DNA of 64,000 nucleotides. Origin: Actinostola sp. cb2023. Its lineage: Eukaryota; Cnidaria; Anthozoa; Actiniaria; Actinostolidae. Shown here piece after piece: positions 15,101 through 27,100 of this stretch. A program made the position numbers and the translations under genes. Position 1 is the stretch's first letter. Each line of letters starts with the position of its first letter. The notes beneath the pieces are model-generated. The model saw only the letters and a list, made by a program, of their open reading frames with translations. It searched no databases and had not been told where the DNA came from. The stretch spans positions 248,001-312,000 of the forward strand of contig JAUJYZ010001512.1 in NCBI GenBank assembly GCA_033675265.1, in the 5' to 3' direction.

Positions 15101-18100
15101 CTGTGGTAGTGTCAGTGTTTACTAGTTATTGCCTGTGGTAGTGTCAGTGTTTACTAGTTATTGCCTGTGGTAGTGTCAGTGTTTACTAGTTATTGCCTGT
15201 GGTAGTGTCAGTGTTTACTAGTTATTGCCTGTGGTAGTGTCAGTGTTTACTAGTTATTGCCTGTGGTAGTGTCAGTGTTTACTAGTTATTGCCTGTGGTA
15301 GTGTCAGTGTTTACTAGTTATTGCCTGTGGTAGTGTCAGTGTTTACTAGTTATTGCCTGTGGTAGTGTCAGTGTTTACTAGTTATTGCCTGTGGTAGTGT
15401 CAGTGTTTACTAGTTATTGCCTGTGGTAGTGTCAGTGTTTACTAGTTATTGCCTATGGTAGTGTCAGTGTTTACTAGTTATTGCCTGTGGTAGTGTCAGT
15501 GTTTACTAGTTATTGCCTGTGGTAGTGTCAGTGTTTACTAGTTATTGCCTGTGATAGTGTCAGTGTTTACTAGTTATTGCCTGTGGTAGTGTCAGTGTTT
15601 ACTAGTTATTGCCTGTGGTAGTGTCAGTGTTTACTAGTTATTGCCTGTGATAGTGTCAGTGTTTACTAGTTATTGCCTGTGGTAGTGTCAGTGTTTACTA
15701 GTTATTGCCTGTGATAGTGTCAGTACCTTTGACATGTTGTTCAGCGTACTGTTTGTTCAAGGAATATCGCAGTGATTCCAGTGTATTCTCGTGATCAGCT
15801 TTAAGGTTTTGTACAGCGACCGTGTGTTCACTCCTCACATACATCATCTCTTCTTGCAGTTGGACCGCGTTACTTTCTTCCTCAGCTGAATTAGAAATTA
15901 CACTTGTCAAAATTGTGTACAGGCAGATCTGTGGAAAATTGCGTGCTCTGTTGTTGCAAATATGTCTGCTGTGTGTATACCACTGTCATGTATGTGACGT
16001 TACTTGTGTAATATTGCGTGCAACAAATTGCAGAGGTGTACGCTGAAAACGTGTGTCTTGCCTCAGTGATTGAACTGATCTTTTGTTCTCAGTGTACAGA
16101 TAAATAGAGAATAATTACCAAGTCTTTCCTGGAATTGTTTAAGCTCTGACTCAGTCAAATGAAGGTCTTTCTTCATGTGCACGATCAATCGACAATTATT
16201 CTGGAGCTGCCAATAAAAAAATTTTTCAAAACATCGTCCACAGGCTACCCAATAAGATATCTCGTACATAATCACCGAGGTTTTCATCCACATCTTCGGG
16301 AGCCTGGGCACCATTGTACTAGTATAGCCCCTCCCTATCCCCTTGATGTACCTCACACGCCAACCTATCCCCTCCCTCCCCCTTGATGAACCTCACACGC
16401 CAACCTGTCCCCTCCCTCCCCCTTGATGTACCTTACACGCCAACCTGTCCCCTCCCTTCCTCCCTTGTACCTCACATTCCAACCTGTCCCCTCCCTCCCC
16501 CTTGATGTACCTCACACGCCAACCTGTCCCCTCCCTTCCTCCCTTGTACCTCACACGCCAACCTGTCCCCTCCCTCCCCCTTGATGTACCTCACACGCCA
16601 ACCTGTCCCCTCCCTCCCCCTTGATGTACCTCACACCCCAACCTATCCCCTCCCTTCCCCTTGATGCACCTCACATGCCAACCTATCCCCTCCCTCCCCC
16701 TTGATGAACCTCACACGCCAACCTGTCCCCTCCCTCCCCCTTGATGTACCTCACACGCCAACCTGTCCCCTCCCTCCCCCTTGATGTACCTCACACCCCA
16801 ACCTATCCCCTCCCTTCCCCTTGATGCACCTCACACGCCAACCTATCCCCTCCCTCCCCCTTGATGACCTCACACGCCAACCTGTCCCCTCCCTACCCCC
16901 TTGATGTACCTCACACGCCAACCTGTCCCCTCCCTTCCTCCCTTGTACCTCACATGCCAACCTGTCCCCTCCCTCCCCCTTGATGAACCTCACACGCCAA
17001 CCTGTCCCCTCCCTCCCCCTTGATGCACCTCACACGCCAACCTGTCCCCTCCCTCCCCCTTGATGTACCTCACACGCCAACCTGTCCCCTCCCTCCCCCT
17101 TGATGTACCTCACACCCCAACCTATCCCCTCCCTTCCCCTTGATGCACCTCACACGCCAACCTATCCCCTCCCTCCCCCTTGATGAACCTCACACGCAAC
17201 CTGTCCTGTCCCCTCCCTCCCCCTTGATGTACCTCACACGCCAACCTGTCCCCTCCCTCCCCCTTGATGTACCTCACACCCCAACCTATCCCCTCCCTTC
17301 CCCTTGATGCACCTCACACGCCAACCTATCCCCTCCCTCCCTCTTGATGAACCTCACACGCCAACCTGTCCCCTCCCTACCCCCTTGATGTACCTCACAC
17401 GCCAACCTGTCCCCTCCCTCCCCCTTGATGTACCTCACACGTCAACCTGTCCCCTCCCTCCCCCTTGATGTACCTCACATGCCAACCTGTCCCCTCCCTT
17501 CCTCCCTTGTACCTCACACGCCAACCTGTCCCCTCCCTCCCCCTTGATGTACCTCACACGCCAACCTGTCCCCTCCCTCCCCCTTGATGTACCTCACACG
17601 CCAACCTGTCCCCTCCCTTCCCCTTGACGTACCTCACACGCCAACCTATCCCCTCCCTCCCCCTTGATGTACCTCACACGCCAACCAGTTCCCTCCCTCC
17701 CCCTTGATGTACCTCACACGCCAACCTGTCCCCTCCCTTCCTCCCTTGTACCTCACACGCCAACCTGTCCCCTCCCTCCCCCTTGATGTACCTCACACGC
17801 CAAATTGTTTAAGCCTGTACCTCCCCTCCCTCTTTCCCCTTGATGTACCTCACACGCCAACCTGTCCCCTCCCTTCCCCTTGATGTACCTCACACGCCAA
17901 CCTGTCCCCTCCCTTCCCCCTCGATGTACCTCACACGCCAACCTGTCCCCTCCCTCCCCCTTGATGTACCTCACACGCCAACCTGTCCCCTCCCTCCCCC
18001 TTGATGTACCTCACACCCCAACCTGTCCCCTCCCTACCCCCTTGATGTACCTCACACGCCAACCTGTCCCCTCCCTCCCCCTTGATGTACCTCACAACCC

Positions 18101-21100
18101 AACCTGTCCCCTCCCTTCCCCTTGATGCACCTCACACGCCAACCTGTCCCCTCCCTTCCCCTTGATGTACCTCACACACCAACCTGTCCCCTCCCTCCCC
18201 CTTGATGTACCTCACACGCCAACCTGTCCCCTCCCTCCCCCTTGATGTACCTCACACCCCAACCTATCCCCTCCCTTCCCCTTGATGCACCTCACACGCC
18301 AACCTATCCCCTCCCTCCCCCTTGATGAACCTCACACGCCAACCTGTCCCCTCCCTACCCCCTTGATGTACCTCACACGCCAACCTGTCCCCTCCCTCCC
18401 CCTTGATGTACCTCACACGCCAACCTGTCCCCTCCCTCCCCCTTGATGTACCTCACATGCCAACCTGTCCCCTCCCTTCCTCCCTTGTACCTCACACGCC
18501 AACCTGTCCCCTCCCTCCCCCTTGATGTACCTCACACGCCAACCTGTCCCCTCCCTCCCCCTTGATGTACCTCACACGCCAACCTGTCCCCTCCCTTCCC
18601 CTTGACGTACCTCACACGCCAACCTATCCCCTCCCTCCCCCTTGATGTACCTCACACGCCAACCAGTTCCCTCCCTCCCCCTTGATGTACCTCACACGCC
18701 AACCTGTCCCCTCCCTTCCTCCCTTGTACCTCACACGCCAACCTGTCCCCTCCCTCCCCCTTGATGTACCTCACACGCCAACCTGTCCCCTCCCTCCCCC
18801 TTGATGTACCTCACACGCCAACCTGTCCCCTCCCTTCCCCTTGATGTACCTCACACGCCAACCTGTCCCCTCCCTTCCCCCTCGATGTACCTCACACGCC
18901 AACCTGTCCCCTCCCTCCCCCTTGATGTACCTCACACGCCAACCTGTCCCCTCCCTTCCCCTTGATGTACCTCACACCCCAACCTGTCCCCTCCCTACCC
19001 CCTTGATGTACCTCACACGCCAACCTGTCCCCTCCCTCCCCCTTGATGTACCTCACACGCCAACCTGTCCCCTCACTACCCCCTCGATGTACCTCACACG
19101 CCAACCTATCCCCTCCCTTCCCCCTCGATGTACCTCACACGCCAACCTGTCCCCTCCCTTCCCCCTCGATGTACCTCACACGCCAACCTGTCCCCTCCCT
19201 ACCCCCTCGATGTACCTCACACGCCAACCTATCCCCTCCCTTCCCCCTCGATGTACCTCACACGCCAACCTGTCCCCTCCCTACCCCCTCGATGTACCTC
19301 ACATGCCAACCTGTCCCCTCCCTACCCCCTCGATGTACCTCATACGCCAACCTATCCCCTCCCTTCCCCCATTGATGTACCTCACATGCCAACCTATCCC
19401 CTCCCTATCTCCTCGATGTACTTCAAGCACAACTCGCCCCTCCCTACCCCCTCAATGTTCTTCAAACACAACTCGCACCCTCCCTACCCCCTTCAATGAC
19501 ACCCCCTGCCTTCCCCCTCCCCCTACCACCTCAATGCACTTCAAACACAACTCGCCCTCTGCCTTCCCCCTTCAATGACACCCCCCTCCCTTCCCCGTCA
19601 CCGTACTTTGTCAAATACCCACCTTTTTACATAAGGCAACAATAAGAATGACACTTGATAACAGATTAGAATCTCTATCAGCAACAGCGAGTTCAAGGTC
19701 ATGACAATCTTTCTTCATCCCGTGTAACAATCGCTCCAACTGTAAGTACTTGTGCTGAATGTCTTCCACGGTCTGGTCTTCGTCTGGTTCCACCTGGACC
19801 TCCACGGAACGCGTGTGGATCTCTCTCGTTCCTGTAAGGATATCAGGCGCACATTGCCACGACCTGGTACTAGACTCTAAGTCTGAACGATCAGCATCGT
19901 ATTGGTCCACAGGAAAGCTATCACCACGATAAAGTCTCTCTCCATCAAGGTAATCCGATTCTTCAGTACCAATAGACGCAGTATCACAATCGTGGGACTG
20001 TGAGCTTTCAATGCTTGCATCTCTGGATGGGATTTTCCTGGGAAGACGCGAGTGGTAGTGCCTGGAAGGGCTGCTTGCTGGTTTACTTGACGGGCTTCCT
20101 GTTGTATCTTGTGGCGTTGAAGGTTTTACTGATAGCTTAGGTTTGTTGGCAATTGTAGTTGACGTAGTTGGTGTCTTTTTGTCCGGTCCTGAAAGAACAC
20201 AGACAATCAAATTGTGAGAAAAGAATTAAAATAGTACTTTTTAAAAGAAAATGTCGACATTTTTATTCGAATAATTTGTGTGAAAAAAAGTTCGTAAAAT
20301 GAATACCGTAAATCTTCTATTAAGTGCCCCCCTCAAATAAGCGCCCCCCTCTAATAAGTACCCCCCTCTAAAAAGCGCCCCCCTCTAATAAGCGAGGAAG
20401 TTGACATTGAGATCTGAAAGATCGTTTCTAAAATACTGCTTTCTTGTCTTTACGATGTACGTACGGTACATTATATACCATTGTGTTACATTTCATATTG
20501 GCTTCGTTTCTCCGTACTAAGTTGATAATAAAGTTTACGAAATACGGTAAGAGAATCTGAGTGTTTGGTTTAGGAAATTAAATAAGCGCTCCTCTCTATT
20601 AAGCGCCCCTCTTCTAATAAGCGCCTCCCTAAGACCTCCGAAATTTAATAGATTTACGGTAAGCCGTTCGTATTTTTTCAGTCAAAAATTATCTAAATGT
20701 GTCAAACAGAATGATTTTGCGTTTGAATTTATCAAAGATTGTATCAATAAAATATCATTTGTATTGACGTCACTTGTGGCGAAACCGCAAAAAAACGACG
20801 CTCGATAACCAAACGTGTCGAAATCCTTACACCTGACAATAAAAGACAAAATATCGACGATAAATACTATGCAATAAAACGTCAACTTTGAACCATTGTT
20901 ACTGAATCGCAATGAACTTTTTACTGGAAGATTCTTTATAACAAACTTGGTTATCATAATTGATAACCATTTCACAGCAGTAAGTATTGATGGTGCCTTC
21001 ATGCAAGTTTTAAAATTTTATTTAAAATTTGAATTTGAAACTAATTATACAGCGGAATAGACTATTTCCCCGTCACATTTTTTCCGTGGGATCTTTCTAG

Positions 21101-24100
21101 AATCAAGTTAATAAAAGTACTGCTTGAAAATATCCTTTTTTGTCTTTTCTTTTTTAAAGCGTATTCTTAAATTCATTAATTTATTTTTGGTGGAATTATA
21201 TTTCTCATTTTAACTAAATTGAAATAAAACTACAAATGTTTCACTCGCTAAAAAGCTAAATGTACTGATAAAAATGCGCTTCAATTTACTGACGTTTGCG
21301 CTAGTCCTTCGTCTGAGTGAAAGCAAAAATGGTAAGAATGTCGAGTAGTAATTAGGATAATTAAAATAACTAATATAAAAGTCTTAACATAATTCTTAAA
21401 ATAATGTTTTGATGCATACCAAAGTCTGGCCAAACCCAACATTTTGCACACGAAAAAAATCCAAACGACTTCAATTTGTTTAACTCAAACTTCACAACTG
21501 TGTCAACCGGCATGCTGAACACTGGTCAGGAGAATATAAAATCCTTTAGCTTGCTTTAATACGGAGACAGAACACAGTTACGCCTGGACTTACAAATAAC
21601 CCCAGTACATATAGTCGTTGTTAAAGTTAAAGTGCTAGACGAACACGTGCAAAAACAACCAAAACCTCATAAAATATTAGAAGAAAAAAAAGAAATTTGG
21701 ATATGATTCACGCGTCAAATGGTGACTATTTATATTATTCTTTAATAGCAGTACACCACAGTCAAATAGGAATTGAATATATATTTTAAAACGAAAAAAT
21801 GGGAGTAAATAAAAAGTGCGTTACCTATCATTAGACTTAAGAATGCCGGGTGAAGAAACAGTGGAAGCAAACTGCATATGACGCAGCCCTTGAAACTCTC
21901 ATCGCATCGGTCACAGTCCCGCTTCATGATAGACAAGTCACTTGGTGTTACATAGTTATCACTTTAATACAAGGGGTGAGGAAATCCAGTCACCTTGGCA
22001 AAACTTCCAATTGTGGATAATCAAATATTTATAATACCGTTATTTATGAAATGGTCAGAATTAACAATGTTGGTTAATCCCAGGGATTTACACTGATGTG
22101 ATTGGACAGATTTCAGTCTATGTTCTTGCTAATCACTTGGTCTGCCAGAAAATCCCCACAACAAAATATGAATCCCACAACAGTGACAGACAAAAAAGAG
22201 GAATAATCGATATGTGTTGAGGTTGTCTAGCAGTTTGGAAATGCGTATCAAATAGCAATCAAACATTCCAAAAAGGTAGAATATTTGGCTGATAGCGATT
22301 AGCTGTTGAGCAAGGCTTTTAACGGTATCACAACATGAACAAGGTCAATGCAAGTGCAGACGGACATAACTGAACACAAGGTAAAGCAGCTAATTATTAT
22401 AAAGAAAATTGAATTGAACTTATGGAACAGAAGAGATGGGAATGGAAAGGAAATAAAAAAGGAAAAAGTGGAATGAAATGACAAAGCTACATGTAAATTC
22501 AATGTTCTGTTATTCATTCTACTTCATTTATATTTCACAATTCGAAAAAGTTTCCCATCACGTGAATGTTGTACAGTGCTGTGCAATTTTTATACTGAAG
22601 ACATTATATTGAATCTAGACTACAGCATAGCCTACATTTGTATAAATAAAGTGCATTTGTACGACAGTAAATCAGATGCAAAGCAACTTTGTCTTGACAA
22701 ACACATGTAGCTAATCACTTCAACTTCACAAATTACTCCTCAGAAACCCAGGGAACTCATTATTCATAGCTGAGCACATACATGTACATCATGTATCTCT
22801 GTGTTTTTGAGGGTGTACAAATTATAAGTAGAGGTAATCATACGGTTTCGAGTTCAATTTGGAAATAATTTGCACAAGCGTGTTTTTCAAAGAGTATCAA
22901 AATAGCACGAGCCGTAGGGCGAGTGCAATTTGAGCTCTTTGAAAAACACACGAGTGCAAATTATTCCAAATTGAACGAGAAATCGTATGATTACCAATTA
23001 ATAATATTCATGAAAAAAAAGTAATTTGCGCTGCAGTATAAATTACCTTTCAACTGCACTGCTCTTAGCCAATCAGAATCGAGAATTTTTTTCATGAATA
23101 TTATTCAAACTATTAGTCTTTAATCTTTAATCGGATACTTCTAAAAAAGCATAACTATATTTAGTAGTAATTTAACTAATAATTATTAGCAATATTTTAA
23201 TACAAAGTAAAGACTAACCTGATTGCTGTCCTGGTTTACTTGTAACCTTGGTTCTTTTCTTAACAGTACTTTCAACCTTTTTAGTTGGCTTCTGAGATGA
23301 AGGTGTAGTAGGTTTTCTTTGTGTTAAAGTCTGTTTTTCTGTAGTAGGTCCTGGTACCTTTTTAATGTCTTGCAATGCTATACTAACTGGTCTAATAGCT
23401 GTAGTCTTGACTGGGGGCTTGCTGGGACGTGCAGGTTTACTGGACACGGTTAGTTGTATCTTTTTTATCGTTGGTAATTTAGACTTGCCATAACTTGGAG
23501 ATACTGCCGAGAATGCTGGTTCGGTGAGTGCACTTGTTGGTCGTTTGGTCACTGATGGTCTTGTGGTACCAGATAAATTTGGCTGATACGTTTGCAGATT
23601 AGAAACTGTATGCCTTTTCACTAATCTAACAGGAGAGGCAGAATTCTCAGCATTTTTCCCATTTCTGTTTCCATTTTTCCCATTTTTCATTTGTGCTATT
23701 TTTTTTTCTTGAAGTTTGTGGTTCATTTTTGAGTTTCTCTGTGGTTTTGATGTGACCTTTTTAGTCTGTGACCTCGAACTTGAGGCAGAACTTGCACTAA
23801 CTTTTCTTCCCTTTCTACTTCCACTGGTTCCACCTGAAGACAATGACACCTGAGACCCAGATTGTGAGAGACTCTCAGTATCACTTTGAACAAGATTCTC
23901 TACAGCACCCTTCTTTTTTAGCACAAAGACTCTGCTTGTATCTTGTTTATCGTCATCAAAATCACTTTTCTCAGTCTCATCAGTCAACATACCCTTGTTA
24001 CTCTTCACTGAGTGGTCAGTATTTAAACTGTCAATATTCTCAGCCTCACTTAGTTTATTATCAGGCCTTAAGTCTAGCCTACAAGCTGAAGTTGACAGAG

Positions 24101-27100
24101 TGGGCCAGCTCACGGACCTCTCTTCTTTGAAAACAAGTCCAGAAAGTTTATCTGCCGACCAGAATAGAGACTCTGTCTCACTGATATTCCTAACAGGTAC
24201 TAGTACCAGAGGTAAAGATTTACAACAGCCATGGTATGGAAGCTTGTCTTTATTGATATCAGGCTCACAGCTATTGCTTTCTACTCCTGCATGCCGTTCA
24301 GTGTCATGCAGACGATTCATGTCCATAATCTTTTCTTCTTCAATGGGAAAGTTCTTTTCTGAATGAGATTCCAACTCTTGTCTGCCCAAATCTATACACG
24401 TCTCAAGAGCACTAGACAAATGCTGTGATGGAACTAGCATAGGACAACTACAATACTTATCTTGGACAAATGCATCAATTGTGTCATCCCTCTCCAGTGC
24501 TGCGTGAGGTCCTGGGTTATTTAAATTATGCCTTGATTTTCTTTCCAAATTTGAAATATAATCAGATGAATAGGATCTTTGTCCTGTAGTCATAGTGACG
24601 TGGGTTGATACAAAGCCATTGTGTAAGTTAGTTTGTGTACCAGCCGTAGTCATAACATCCTCACAGTTTGATGTACTTGTCCTGTGATGAATACTACATA
24701 GGTTGTAACTCTTAGGGTCTTGTTGGTCATTGCCATCACCACAGCATGATTGTGCTTGCGAATTTTGTTCATCTAAGACCAAACCATTGTTAACACTCTT
24801 GTTAGAGTCCATGTTTGTGTCATTCTGTAAACTATGAATGCATTTGGAGTTATCCTCAATGTTCTCTTGAGGGCACACTCTTTCCTCGCCTGTGAACTTA
24901 GGAAGTGAAGTACATCTTGACAATTCCATCCGCGTGACGTCTCCATTTGAGTCACTCATGGCTGATTCTTCTCCACTTTGATTTAACTTTGCTCCATGGG
25001 AGAATGACTTAGACCTTGTCTTGGAGGTTAAGCATCCACTGTTGCAATTGTCTGAAGAATAACTTTGTTTAAATACTGCTGCTCCAGAACAACTCGTTGG
25101 TAACTTTTGTTTATACTGACTGTTTTTAGGGCTGTTTTTGAAAGTTAACTTGTCCTCAGATTCCTTGAACTGTAAGCCATCTGTCAGGGTGTTATGGGAA
25201 GTATCCAGCACTCCTCTGTCAATAGCCCTTACTTTTTGAACATGAACAAATATTCCATAGTTCTGACTACATGAGAAGTATCGGATCCCCTTTACGCAAC
25301 CGTCATTCTTGCCACATGGCTCATCTAGAACTATACCACACCATTGTCCTTCACTAAAGTGTGTAGCACCAAGATAATGAACTACTCCGCTTCTGATATG
25401 TTTATTCAATACACAGACAATTCTTTGTCCTAACTCCTTGGGTGTTTGGTGGTAGTCATTGAGGCATATCTTGCTGTTTGCAGGGACCTTAGCCTCTGAA
25501 TCAACCTGCAAGTAGATAAGATTCTTGTTTATACATAGTTGCCATGCATACACCAGTCACAAACACACCGTCTCAAGTTACACGTCATAATGTCCATCCT
25601 TGAGTTCTACATACACATGTAGAGCAGAAATTATTCAGAACACAGTTTAGGCTTGTGAATATCAATACATTAAGTCTTATTGTTTGCTTGAGTAATTATT
25701 GGATGCAAAGTTACATGGTGTACGTGTCCTTCCTTTGTAAAACGGGTGAAACGAGTACTAACAGTGATATTAGTTACATGTATGGTAGCTATTAACGTTT
25801 ATAAATACTGCTTTTATCTCAACTTATCTGCAGAATCTATCAAATCTTACTTAATTAAATCCCTTTGGGAGTTGATTCACGAAAACTATTTGACTATTCG
25901 ATGGAATCTTCTATTTTGACGATGCAAAAATTCGACGATTTCCTTCAGCATTTCATAATCATAACTTATTATTAGCCCATTCTCGCTCAGTCTTGCATGC
26001 GTTTATTTAGCTTAAATAAATAAGTTTGCATTTCATATAAAGGTTCCATGTTTTGCATGAAACCCCTATAGAAATGATTTGAAAGGCTCTGTAAGCTCCC
26101 GTTCAGTGCTTCTATACATAACTTAAATAACTCGTATAAAAGTGGGTTATCAATTGCAAAGAACAGCGTAGAGTTGTCGTCCTGCAGACACGCGACACAA
26201 ACAGACATCCCGGTTAGAAAATACAAGTTGAAAGACTTTTGGAATTGTTTGAAAGTGTGACAAGGAATACATTGTACAAATGATGATGATCTACGATTAT
26301 TCCTGTATATCAAATAAATAATACATGGTTAAAAACAAGTAAAATAATGACAAAATCAAGTTATGGTTGCAAGCACCACCACTGCACCAGTGAATACCTC
26401 GTTGAACAGTTATTCGTATTCATATACAATATGCTTGCTCACCATCTACAGCTGAGGTGTTCGTTAAGACATACTCACCATTTGTCAGTGGTTGGTTAGC
26501 GAAAAAAATCATTTATAATTGAAGAAGATCGGAAAGCATTTTGCATCTTGAGTCATGACTGTGTGGCGGCTTCTAGTTATAAGTACTCGGTGCTGACCAA
26601 TCAGAGAGCGTTCTAATCTATTGGGGGAGGGGTGGGTAGCCAAGAGATTTTTGCTGCGAGCGTAGCGAGCAGCGAAACTAATCTTGACGGAGTTCCTGTG
26701 TCATGTGTGGTCGTGTGGGATCTGGGCACTTATGTGGATGCAACGAGAATCTCGACTGCATTTCACGGAGTTTGGATGATTTGTGAGCCACGGTACTTTT
26801 GATCAGCGCACACTCACAACACGACTCGTTGGATCGGAGTATCGTTTATTTTTCGCTGATTCAAGCCAGGAAAGTGTTCGTTTTCTACAAATCCATGATG
26901 TCAAATGCAACTTTATTCATTGTTGGAAGCATTCGTCAGGGCCATGAACAATTTAGTGACATTTCAAGGGGAAGACAATGTTGTTTTATGAGTTTTCAGC
27001 GCTGTTGACTGTTGTGTGTCAGTCGCATCCAGTTCCACAATAGTACTTCTACAGCCTTCTTTCAGATGCTTTTGAAAGACACAGATACAGAGACGCTGTC

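Noticed and set aside
13628..15725. CRISPR-like array of 32-bp repeats
   Set aside because: The units are directly contiguous with no unique spacers and lie in an animal intron; it is a minisatellite.
16751..19578. Pro/Thr-rich and Gly-rich frames
   Set aside because: Translations of the 40-bp intronic minisatellite.
25987..26313. 108-codon minus-strand frame in intron 1 of the MTUS-like gene
   Set aside because: Non-repetitive, but no domain recognised, and no phase-compatible acceptor and donor that would add it to the gene. It could be a transposon remnant.
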